DNA of 64,000 nt from Bradyrhizobium liaoningense (GTDB taxonomy: Bacteria > Pseudomonadota > Alphaproteobacteria > Rhizobiales > Xanthobacteraceae), in assembly GCF_018130785.1 (NCBI RefSeq), contig NZ_JAFCJT010000008.1, forward strand, positions 176,129 to 240,128, in the 5' to 3' direction. Every line of letters starts with the position of its first letter. Position 1 is the first letter of the stretch. Shown piece after piece: positions 8,427-16,732 of this stretch. Below the pieces are notes generated by a model. That model saw only the letters and a list, made by a program, of their open reading frames with translations, did not search any database and had not been told where the DNA came from. A program made the position numbers and the translations under genes.

Positions 8427-9686
8427 ATGACTGGCATGACCGATATTCGCGAGATGAAGGCCCGCATTGTCGTATTCGGGGTCGGCGGCGCCGGCGGCAA
8501 CGCGGTCAACAACATGATCACGGCCGGGCTGCAAGGCGTCGACTTCGTCGTCGCCAATACCGACGCGCAGGCACTTGCCATGTCGAAGGCGACGCGCCTG
8601 ATCCAGCTGGGCACCCAGGTGACGGCAGGCCTTGGCGCCGGCTCGCAGCCTGAACTCGGACGCGCCGCGGCCGAGGAGGTCATCGATACGATCCGCGATC
8701 ATCTGACCGGCGCGCACATGGTGTTCGTGACCGCCGGCATGGGCGGCGGCACCGGCACCGGGGCCGCACCCATCATCGCCAGGACCGCGCGCGAGCTCGG
8801 CATCCTCACGATCGGCGTGGTCACCAAGCCATTCTACTTCGAGGGCCAGCGCCGCATGCGCTTTGCCGAAGCCGGCATCGAGGAGCTGCTGAAGACGGTC
8901 GACACCCTCTTGATCATCCCGAACCAGAACCTGTTCCGGGTGGCAAGCGAGAAGACCACGTTCGCCGATGCCTTTGCCCTTGCCGACCAGGTGCTCTATT
9001 CGGGCGTGGCCTGCATCAGCGACCTCATCGTCAAGGAAGGCCTGATCAATCTCGATTTTGCCGACGTTCTCTCCGTGATGCGGGAGAAGGGCAAGGCCAT
9101 GATGGGACGGGGCGAGGCTACCGGCGAGAAGCGCGTGCTCGCGGCCGCCGTCGCCGCAATTTCCAATCCGTTGATCGAGAACCCCTCGATCAAGCGCGCC
9201 AGCGGCCTCATCATCTCCATCACCGGCGGGCGCGATCTCATGCTGTTCGAAGTCGACGAAGCCGCGACCCGGATTCGCGACGAAGCCGACCCGGACGCCA
9301 ACATCATCGTCGGCGCGTCGTTCGATGAAAGCCTCGAAGGCATCGTCCGCGTCTCGGTGGTGGCGACCGGTATCGACAATGTCGACCCGGCGCTCCTGGC
9401 GCGACCGGCGGAAACCCCACTCACGCAGCTCGCCGGCAGGCTGCGCGACGACAGCCGCCGCATCGCCGATCGCATCGAGCGCAGTGCACCGCTTCCGCAA
9501 GTGGAAAGCCCGCCGCTCCGCCCGACGGCGCGCCATCCCCAGGGGCAGCCGGCAAGGCCGAATCCGGAATATGCGCGCCAGGCGGCTCCTCAACCGCTCG
9601 ATCCCTACGGCCGCTCCTCCCCGCGCAACATGGCCGACGAAGACCTTCTCGACATCCCGGCCTTCCTGCGCCGCTCGGCCAATTGA
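8427..9686 (+). CDS. ftsZ: FtsZ paralogue (second cell division GTPase)
   Basis: The 419-residue product is a genuine FtsZ. The GTP-binding signature GGGTGTG is at 106-112, the T7 synergy loop NLDFADV at 208-214 with both catalytic aspartates, and MREKGKAMMG follows. After the tubulin fold (to about 320) there is a short proline-rich linker. It ends in DIPAFLRRSAN, the conserved C-terminal peptide that in other FtsZ proteins binds FtsA and other partners. The linker is short compared with the long main FtsZ of these bacteria, and the gene lies outside any division cluster, so this is probably the second paralogue. It follows an HTH/coiled-coil gene by 50 bases. It could co-polymerise with, or modulate, the main Z-ring. 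Confidence 0.93.
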   Translation: MTGMTDIREMKARIVVFGVGGAGGNAVNNMITAGLQGVDFVVANTDAQALAMSKATRLIQLGTQVTAGLGAGSQPELGRAAAEEVIDTIRDHLTGAHMVFVTAGMGGGTGTGAAPIIARTARELGILTIGVVTKPFYFEGQRRMRFAEAGIEELLKTVDTLLIIPNQNLFRVASEKTTFADAFALADQVLYSGVACISDLIVKEGLINLDFADVLSVMREKGKAMMGRGEATGEKRVLAAAVAAISNPLIENPSIKRASGLIISITGGRDLMLFEVDEAATRIRDEADPDANIIVGASFDESLEGIVRVSVVATGIDNVDPALLARPAETPLTQLAGRLRDDSRRIADRIERSAPLPQVESPPLRPTARHPQGQPARPNPEYARQAAPQPLDPYGRSSPRNMADEDLLDIPAFLRRSAN

Positions 9687-9703
9687 GCGGGCTGGCTCCA
9701 CAT

Positions 9704-9827
9704 CGTCATGGCCGGGCATAGCCGTCTGAAGGACGGCGTCGCTTCGCTCGCCTATGTCCCGGCCATCCACGAACTTTCTCCGCAGCGCAAAGAACGTGGA
9801 TGCCCGGGACAAGCCCGGGCATGACGA
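9704..9827. repeat. dispersed imperfect palindromic repeat (family A)
   Basis: GTCATGGCCGGGCATAGCC at the left and GCCCGGGCATGAC at the right, with CATCCACG and CGTGGATG as inner arms. It sits immediately after ftsZ and may serve as its transcript end, although no T-run follows. Confidence 0.65.
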
Positions 9828-9916
9828 CCTCGTGTAGATCTCAAGCTACCGGATGAGTTCGGCCTGCAGGTTTCGCCCGGCGACGCGAAGCATCGTCCGG
9901 AGACGCGCCGCGAGCG

Positions 9917-10008
9917 GGCTCCTCACCATGAGGCTCCGATATCTCGCCGCAAAACGCGACCTCATCCTGAGGAGCCTGCCGCAGGCGGGCGTCTCGAAGG
10001 ATGGGCCG
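9917..10008. repeat. dispersed inverted repeat (family B)
   Basis: CTCCTCACCATGAGG and CTCATCCTGAGGAG are followed by GTCTCGAAGGATGGG, the same elements as in the repeat at 1971-2129. It lies between the convergent ftsZ and coiled-coil genes. Confidence 0.6.
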
Positions 10009-10029
10009 CAAGGAAACCAATCGCCGCGT

Positions 10030-10698
10030 TCACGCTGCCGTGCTGCGCGGGGTCTCCGCCGGTTCCTTTTTCTCCGGCTCCTTGTCGCGAGACAGCCATG
10101 CCGGGAAACGAAGCAGGCGATCGATGCTGTCTTTTGATGGCTCGATGGGCGGCACGATGGGCGCTTCACTGCCCGAACGCGGGAGGTCCAGCACGGCCTG
10201 TCCTGCCCGCACCGCATCCGCGCGCTGATCGAGTTCGCGCAACAGGGGATCGAGCACGCTGTCGATTTCGGTCGCCACCGACACGACAAAACTGTTGAGC
10301 TCACGAGCCTCCGGCACGACGGCCGAGGCCGACTCGATCGCCCTGGAGAGACCATCGACGACGGGTGCGAACGCGCCGGCGGCTTGCTTGATTCGCGTTC
10401 TGATCGCTTCGATCTCGCCCAGGACGCGCTCACGCTCCCGCCTGTTCTTCTCTTCCGTAAGGCGGGCTTCAATTTCAGCGATCTGAGTCGTCAGAGTCGT
10501 GGCTTCGGATGCGAGTGCATCGCGTCGCAGGCGCGCACGATCGAGATCGCGGCTGAGATTGTCCACTAGATCGTCCTTCCCGAACATGGCTTTGCTCCGT
10601 AGGACAGCCGTAACGCGAACCGCCAGCCGGTCGAGCGAACCAGAGGCTGGATCGGCCGAAAAAGGCATCAGTTTCGGTCGCGTCATATGGGCCGACAT
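10030..10698 (-). CDS. coiled-coil protein of unknown function, convergent to ftsZ
   Basis: From the ATG at 10698, preceded by GGGGGT, the product has 222 residues. An N-terminal segment (1-45) leads into a long coiled coil (about 46-106), a helical region (107-170), and a Pro/Glu/Lys-rich tail from 175 with a short LLRFPAWLSRD motif. There is no signal peptide or membrane segment. I do not recognise the family. It lies convergent to the second ftsZ with only repeats between, and its own start is preceded by a perfect CtrA box 36 bases upstream. Its role may therefore be linked to the FtsZ paralogue, for example as a scaffold or cross-linker, but this is inference. Confidence 0.7.
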   Translation of the reverse strand: MSAHMTRPKLMPFSADPASGSLDRLAVRVTAVLRSKAMFGKDDLVDNLSRDLDRARLRRDALASEATTLTTQIAEIEARLTEEKNRRERERVLGEIEAIRTRIKQAAGAFAPVVDGLSRAIESASAVVPEARELNSFVVSVATEIDSVLDPLLRELDQRADAVRAGQAVLDLPRSGSEAPIVPPIEPSKDSIDRLLRFPAWLSRDKEPEKKEPAETPRSTAA

Positions 10699-10734
10699 GG
10701 TGACCCCCACCGTCAACATTAGGCGACGACATGG

Positions 10735-10749
10735 TTAACAGGTGGTTAA
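10735..10749 (-). promoter_or_regulatory. CtrA-type box upstream of the coiled-coil gene
   Basis: On the minus strand the sequence is TTAA-CCACCTG-TTAAC, again a perfect TTAA-N7-TTAAC. It starts 36 bases before the coiled-coil gene, a normal promoter distance. The DUF2235 gene on the other side starts 115 bases away. Confidence 0.65.
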
Positions 10750-10863
10750 TGTCAACAGATGATGGGGCAATGAAGCACCATGCCGCCGACGCCGACTTCG
10801 TCTCCTCGCGGCCATCCAGTTCCGCTATACTCGCCCCGGTAGCATCACCGGGAGGGGCTGACC

Positions 10864-12204
10864 GTGGAGCACGACGACCAGCACAAATCCAAAACCGAGC
10901 CGAAAAACCTCGTCATCTGCTGTGACGGCACCGGCAACGAGATCTCGGAGAACATCTCCAACGTCCTGAAGCTGTATCGCTGCCTGCGCAAGACCGACAA
11001 GACGCAGCCGCGGCAGATGGTGTTTTACGATCCCGGCGTCGGCACGGTGACGGAGCCTTCGACGTGGCACCGGCTCAAGGCCAACGTCAACCTGGTGCTG
11101 GGGCTCGCCACCGGCTACGGGCTCGATGACAACGTGTTGTCGGCCTATTGCTTCCTGGTCGAGCATTACGCGCCGGGCGACCGCATCTACCTGTTCGGCT
11201 TCTCGCGCGGCGCCTATACCGTGCGAGTGCTGGCGGGGCTGATCCACAAGATCGGCCTGATCTCGCCGGAGCAGGCGAACCTCGCAGGGAGCGGTCTCGT
11301 CGCCTACAAGCAATATTCCGGCACCGGGCGCGGCAACGACATCGAGGACCTCAAGGACGTCGCCATCGACGACCAGGGGCCGCTGCCGAAGGACGAATTC
11401 GACCTCGCCGCCCAGTTCGCGCGAATCACCTCGACGCGCTGGCCGACCATCCACTTCATCGGGGTCTGGGACACGGTGGCGAGCGTGATCGTGCCGCGGC
11501 GCGACAATTTCTTCTTCGTGTTCAGCCTGGAGGAGCTCGCCTTCACGCTGCGCAATCCAAGCGTCAAGATCTTCCGCCAGGCGATCGCGATCGACGAGCG
11601 GCGCTGCATGTTCCGCCTGAAAAAGTATGAGGAGCCGCAGGACTATTGGCGCAACCGCTACGTGCCCGACGAGAAGAAGGAGCCGCAGGACATCATGCAG
11701 GTGTGGTTCGCCGGCGTGCATTGCGACGTCGGCGGCGGCTATCCGGAAGCCGAGAGCGGCGAATCCAAATATCCGCTGATCTGGATGATCGAGGAAGCCG
11801 CCAAGGCGGGGCTGAACTTCAACCCGCGCACCGTGAACCAGCTTGCCTGGGGCATCCAGCGCAAGAACTCGCCGTTTAGGTATGTCGAGCCCGCCTACAC
11901 CGGCAAGACCGGCGAGCTGCACGATTCGATGACGGCCGCCTGGCGCGTGTTGGAATTTTTGCCGAAGAGCGCGAAGTACAAGGAGTGGCCCGACCGGACG
12001 GTCGTGCTCGGCTTCTACATCCCCGATTGCGAACCGCGCGTCATCCCCGAAGGCGCGCATGTGCATGAGAGCGTGGTGAAGCGGATGGCGGCGGAGCCTG
12101 GCTATCGGCCGGTGAATCTGCCGAAGGATTATGTGACGGTGCCGATGCCGGTGCGGCCGGGTGTGGGGGTGGGCGCTGAGGCGAATGAGGTTGTGACGGC
12201 GTAG
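10864..12204 (+). CDS. DUF2235 (Tle1-like) alpha/beta hydrolase
   Basis: The 446-residue product belongs to the DUF2235 family, also found as the catalytic domain of type VI lipase effectors of the Tle1 group. It opens with the conserved NLVICCDGTGNE block. The nucleophile motif GFSRG is at 112-116 (Ser114), an aspartate follows in IGVWDTV and a histidine in GVHCDVGGGY, giving a plausible Ser-Asp-His triad. There is no signal peptide and no secretion gene nearby, so an intracellular role is likely. GTG at 10864 is the start, behind a strong GGGAGGGG site. TATACT at 10826-10831 may be the -10 box. A decayed copy of its 5' end lies at 7601-7720. Confidence 0.85.
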   Translation: MEHDDQHKSKTEPKNLVICCDGTGNEISENISNVLKLYRCLRKTDKTQPRQMVFYDPGVGTVTEPSTWHRLKANVNLVLGLATGYGLDDNVLSAYCFLVEHYAPGDRIYLFGFSRGAYTVRVLAGLIHKIGLISPEQANLAGSGLVAYKQYSGTGRGNDIEDLKDVAIDDQGPLPKDEFDLAAQFARITSTRWPTIHFIGVWDTVASVIVPRRDNFFFVFSLEELAFTLRNPSVKIFRQAIAIDERRCMFRLKKYEEPQDYWRNRYVPDEKKEPQDIMQVWFAGVHCDVGGGYPEAESGESKYPLIWMIEEAAKAGLNFNPRTVNQLAWGIQRKNSPFRYVEPAYTGKTGELHDSMTAAWRVLEFLPKSAKYKEWPDRTVVLGFYIPDCEPRVIPEGAHVHESVVKRMAAEPGYRPVNLPKDYVTVPMPVRPGVGVGAEANEVVTA

Positions 12205-12212
12205 GGGGACTT

Positions 12213-12360
12213 CCCTTCTCCCCTTGTGGGAGAAGGTGGCGCGAAGCGCCGGATGAGGGGTCCTCTCCACGAACGAGAAAGCATCACGCAAGGCGCGAGA
12301 CCCCTCACCCGTCTCGCCGCTGCGCGGCGATCCACCCTCTCCCACAAGGGGAGAGGGGAA
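12213..12360. repeat. dispersed inverted repeat (family C)
   Basis: CCTTCTCCCCTTGTGGGAGA at the left pairs with CTCTCCCACAAGGGGAGAGG at the right; the inner parts are GCGAAGCGCCGGATGAGGG and its degenerate complement. This is a third intergenic palindrome family. It lies immediately after the DUF2235 stop. Confidence 0.7.
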
Positions 12361-12524
12361 GCGAGCCCGTGCGGCGCCGCCGCACCCCGCTACCGGCGCT
12401 TTCTCCATTCGCGGCTACTTTTCATTAAAATTCTCCGGCCTTCCTTAGTCGGATCGCATCAACTCTTTTCCATCATGCCGCTCCAGACCACCCGCGCCGT
12501 CCGCGGAATTGGAGGAGAGTGCCA

Positions 12525-12770
12525 ATGCATCCGCGTCGACATGCCCGCGTGAAACCTTCCGGGCTGGTGTCCCGCCAGGCCAAGATCATCACCGACCCGC
12601 GCGCGCCGGTGATCCCCTGCACGCTGATCGACTACTCGCCCGGCGGCGCCTGCGTCGATCTCGGCGGGCAGGTAACGATCCCCGACAGGTTCGAGCTGCT
12701 GCACGTCAACACCAAGAAGCGCTGCCGCATCGCCTGGAAGCGCGGCACGCGCGTCGGCGTGGTGTTTTGA
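12525..12770 (+). CDS. small PilZ domain protein
   Basis: The 81-residue protein is a minimal PilZ domain: basic start (MHPRRHARVKPSG), the DYSPGGACVDL block, then WKRGTRVGVVF. The RxxxR and D/NxSxxG motifs of c-di-GMP-binding PilZ proteins are partly present, so nucleotide binding is possible but not certain. The start is fixed by GGAGGAG at 12511-12517, 7 bases upstream. It is monocistronic and of the type that occurs in many copies in Bradyrhizobium-like genomes. Confidence 0.8.
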   Translation: MHPRRHARVKPSGLVSRQAKIITDPRAPVIPCTLIDYSPGGACVDLGGQVTIPDRFELLHVNTKKRCRIAWKRGTRVGVVF

Positions 12771-12825
12771 GGACTAGCGAGACGCTTGCTTAACCCTGCC
12801 CTGGAGGGGAGGGTCAGAAAGAAAG

Positions 12826-13233
12826 CTACTTCCGCATCCTGGCCTTCGTGCCCGCGACGATCTGCATCGCGACGCCGGCGACCCAGCCGACGAGAGCGAG
12901 CCAGGTCCACGCCATGTGCGGCTCCAGTCGCAGCACGATGACGGCGACGGAGGCGAGCGCGGTGAGCGTCGCGCAGAGCGTGCCGGCAGCGCTCAGGAAT
13001 TCCGCGGCGTCGATGGTGCTGTGCGCGTCGTCGAAGGGCAGCTGCGGCGTGTCGATGCCGAGATAGAAGCCGACGAAGCCGAGCAGCATCATCAGCAGCA
13101 GGAAGCCCTGCGTGGTGAGCGGGGCAATCGCGGATCCCACATAGGCGCCGACGAACAGCCCGCACGCGGCGCCTGCCATCGCGAGGCCCACACGTTCGAA
13201 AACGTGGGCAGTCTTGCGAACACGAAACCGCAT
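12826..13233 (-). CDS. small conserved membrane protein
   Basis: This 135-residue protein has four predicted membrane segments, at about residues 14-36, 42-60, 82-101 and 106-126, separated by a short polar loop (FDDAHSTIDAAEFL). The ends are basic. I do not recognise a named family, and no catalytic motif is visible. It is alone, flanked by PilZ on one side and a long inverted repeat on the other. Confidence 0.65.
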   Translation of the reverse strand: MRFRVRKTAHVFERVGLAMAGAACGLFVGAYVGSAIAPLTTQGFLLLMMLLGFVGFYLGIDTPQLPFDDAHSTIDAAEFLSAAGTLCATLTALASVAVIVLRLEPHMAWTWLALVGWVAGVAMQIVAGTKARMRK

Positions 13234-13350
13234 GGCCGGCCTCCGTGAGGAGTTGGGTGCGCGGGAGGGTAGGCCAGTTTTGCGGTGCGTGGAAGGTGAG
13301 GAGTTTTACGGATGCGTGAAGGGGCGATGGCCCGCGCTACACCCATCATT

Positions 13351-13537
13351 GTCGTCCCGGACAAGCGAAGCGCAGATCCGGGACCCCCGCGCGAGCGCCT
13401 GCGCTCGTCGCGAAACCCCAGGGAGAAATTTGGCGAAGACTCGAAGGTCAAGTTGTGCAGCGGCAACTCATACCGCACGCAATCGTGAGATCACGCGATA
13501 TCGATCGCGGATCTGCGCTTCGCTTGTCCGGGACGAC
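13351..13537. repeat. 30-base perfect inverted repeat (family D)
   Basis: The 30 bases at 13351-13380 (starting GTCGTCCCGGACAAGCGAAG) are the exact reverse complement of 13508-13537. About 127 unrelated bases lie between the arms. A shorter relative lies at 14880-14917. Perfect conservation of both arms suggests either recent spread or selection for a hairpin. No gene is seen in this stretch of about 360 bases. Confidence 0.8.
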
Positions 13538-13596
13538 GGCGGAGCATGGGGCGCGCCATCGCTCGACACGCACGATATGCGGCGCCTCCTCGCGCC

Positions 13597-14709
<1,113 letters not shown>

Positions 14710-14879
14710 GCGGGGAGTTCCGGGGGATCGAGGAATGGAAGCGATTGCATGAAGTTTAGTGGCCCTACGGCGAATTGCCAGCTGCGCGGCGGACATGCCC
14801 GCCCGCGGCGCCATGCATTGCGCGCGTCATATGATCACAAGGCCGGGATGCCCCTCGGCCGCTTGCCAGGAACTCCGCT

Positions 14880-14917
14880 GTCATCCCGAGGCACGCGAAG
14901 CGCGAGCCCGGGACGAC
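14880..14917. repeat. short palindromic repeat
   Basis: GTCATCCCGAGGCACGCGAA and GCGAGCCCGGGACGAC form a degenerate palindrome related to the 30-base repeat at 13351. It lies in the 225-base gap between two convergently ordered genes. Confidence 0.5.
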
Positions 14918-14934
14918 GATCGAATTTGAGGCCC

Positions 14935-15630
14935 CTACTCCAGCTCCTCGAACCTGCCCGGCACAGGCTTGGCCATACGGATCCGGCCGTCGGGCAAGAG
15001 CTCGCCATCGGCTTCGGCCGAGAACTGGATCGTGTTGCCGCCGCCGTCGCGCTTGCTGGCCTTGCCGAGCGGCCCGAGCTTGTCGGCGAGCGCGGCGTCG
15101 TCGAGCACGAACACGCGGTACTCGGTGAGGTGGAAGCGGCGCGGCGCCTGCCATGTCAGCGCCGGCACGGATGTGCGCATGTCGCCGTCGGTCTTGATGT
15201 CGACGCTGCGGCCGGTGACGTCGCGGAACAGATCCGGCTCGGCGACGAGGCGCGCGCGGCCGCCGTCGACGGCGTAGAGGTTCAACGTGACGATATGGCG
15301 CTCGCTGCGGAAGGTCACGGCGACGTAACGCGAGTCGCTCGACCAGGCGGCGTGGAAGGCATCCGGCGCGGTGTCCAGAATGTTGTCGTCGTTGACGTTG
15401 TCGAGCGTCATCAGCCGGCGATGGGTCGGCTCGGCCATCAGATAGATGCGAAAGCCGTCGCTGCCGGATTCGCCACCGCCATGGGCCGCGACCGAGAGCT
15501 TTCCATTCGGCGCGCGGCCGCCCGCGATGATGGCGTATTCGTTCTTGCCATATCGATGCTCGGCCGTGGCGAAGGCCGGCGAGGATGCGACGAGCGCAAG
15601 GATGAGGGCGAGGATGGCGCGGCAGGGCAT
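14935..15630 (-). CDS. exported protein of unknown function
   Basis: The 231-residue protein begins with a clear signal peptide (hydrophobic LALILALVASS, cleavage after AFA near residue 21). The mature part carries WSSDSRYVAVTF, a blade-like motif reminiscent of TolB/WD-type beta-propellers, but it is too short for a full propeller. It lies 31 bases downstream of the phytase-family esterase gene in the same direction, and may be the last gene of the cobS-cobT transcript. Function unknown. Confidence 0.6.
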   Translation of the reverse strand: MPCRAILALILALVASSPAFATAEHRYGKNEYAIIAGGRAPNGKLSVAAHGGGESGSDGFRIYLMAEPTHRRLMTLDNVNDDNILDTAPDAFHAAWSSDSRYVAVTFRSERHIVTLNLYAVDGGRARLVAEPDLFRDVTGRSVDIKTDGDMRTSVPALTWQAPRRFHLTEYRVFVLDDAALADKLGPLGKASKRDGGGNTIQFSAEADGELLPDGRIRMAKPVPGRFEELE

Positions 15631-15661
15631 GACGGTTTGTCGGAGAAGGGCGAGCGGACGT

Positions 15662-16732
15662 TCACTCCACCAGCGTGAACTGCAGCAGCAGCGTGCGCTG
15701 GAGCATCGAGAAATTGTCGTCCGACACCAGCGTCAGCACGGTCTCGCCGTCGGGCGTGACGTGGGCGTCGATGCCTTCCATGTTGTCGACCTCGTGGCCG
15801 AGATCGGCGGCGAACAGCGCAGGCCCGTCGACCAGCGCGTTCGGCGCGATGGATTTCAAAGGGATCGACCGGATGCGGATGTTGATGCCGGTGAACCAGG
15901 AGAATTTGCGTTCGAGGATGAGAAGCTCGCCCGAGGCCAGCAGCACGGCGTCGCTGATGTCGAATTTTTCGGTGCGACGGACGCTGAACTGGCCGGGCGA
16001 GGGGCCGCCGATCAGGAACGCGACCAGATTGCCGTCGGCGTCCAGCCCGCGCTCGGAGAAGGCAATCAGGGTGCCCGCGAGCGGCTGGCCTTTCGGCACC
16101 ACGACCATCGCTTCGAGCCCCTTGTTGGAGGGCAGCTTCCGCACGGCGGGCGGCGTTGGCACCACCTCACCGCGGGCGCGCGTGCCGCCTTTCGCAAAAT
16201 CGAAACGCAGGATCTGGTTGACGCGTTCGAGCCCGACATAGACGACATTGCCGTCGCGCGCGAGCGACTCGGTGTCGTACCAGAACCGCTTCTCCGTGAT
16301 CGGCCGGCCCTCGGAATTGAGCATCGGGGATGCCTCGACATCGTCGAGCGCGACCATCTTGCCGCTGGAATAGCGGATGCTGCCGGTGAACCAGCCGCCT
16401 TGGTCGGAGATCGCGAGGAAGCGCTCGCCCTTCGCATCGAGCCGGATGCCGGACAGGCCGCCGAAGCCGCGATAAGGCGAGGTCAGCACCAGGCCGCTGC
16501 GATACTGCAGCTGACCGAAGCGCACGCGCGAGCGGTCGCGCGGCTCGAAATTGGGAATCTGCCGCGCGTTCACCTCGACGCTGACAGGCTCGGCGACGGC
16601 GTGCTCGATCTGCGCGGCGCGCGGCGGCGGCTCGGTCGTCGGCTGCGCCTGCGCCTGTCGGGACAGTGCGAGAATGGAAAATCCCGCCGCCGCGTGGCCA
16701 AGAAAGCTGCGGCGGGACGATTGCGTGCTCAC
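15662..16732 (-). CDS. esterase-like activity of phytase family protein, Tat-exported
   Basis: The 356-residue product has a twin-arginine signal (SSRRSFLGHAAAG), with cleavage expected after the AQA near residue 30. The body is of the phytase-like esterase beta-propeller type, with blocks such as FGGLSGIRLDAKGERFLAISDQGGW, split here by FTGS, and EGIDAHVTPDGE near the C-terminus. The name reflects domain similarity; no phytate activity is implied. Its ATG overlaps the cobT stop by 4 bases, so it is translationally coupled to cobT. A link to cobalt metabolism is not evident. Confidence 0.8.
   Translation of the reverse strand: MSTQSSRRSFLGHAAAGFSILALSRQAQAQPTTEPPPRAAQIEHAVAEPVSVEVNARQIPNFEPRDRSRVRFGQLQYRSGLVLTSPYRGFGGLSGIRLDAKGERFLAISDQGGWFTGSIRYSSGKMVALDDVEASPMLNSEGRPITEKRFWYDTESLARDGNVVYVGLERVNQILRFDFAKGGTRARGEVVPTPPAVRKLPSNKGLEAMVVVPKGQPLAGTLIAFSERGLDADGNLVAFLIGGPSPGQFSVRRTEKFDISDAVLLASGELLILERKFSWFTGINIRIRSIPLKSIAPNALVDGPALFAADLGHEVDNMEGIDAHVTPDGETVLTLVSDDNFSMLQRTLLLQFTLVE

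Noticed and set aside
7831..9686. A TubR-TubZ type plasmid partition system (HTH protein plus tubulin-like GTPase)
   Set aside because: The GTPase is a true FtsZ with T7 loop and C-terminal FtsZ peptide, the HTH protein is a long coiled-coil type, and no iterated centromere repeats are seen upstream.
10864..12204. Type VI secretion lipase effector
   Set aside because: The catalytic fold is shared with Tle1 effectors, but there is no vgrG, PAAR, chaperone or immunity gene, so an effector role is not supported.
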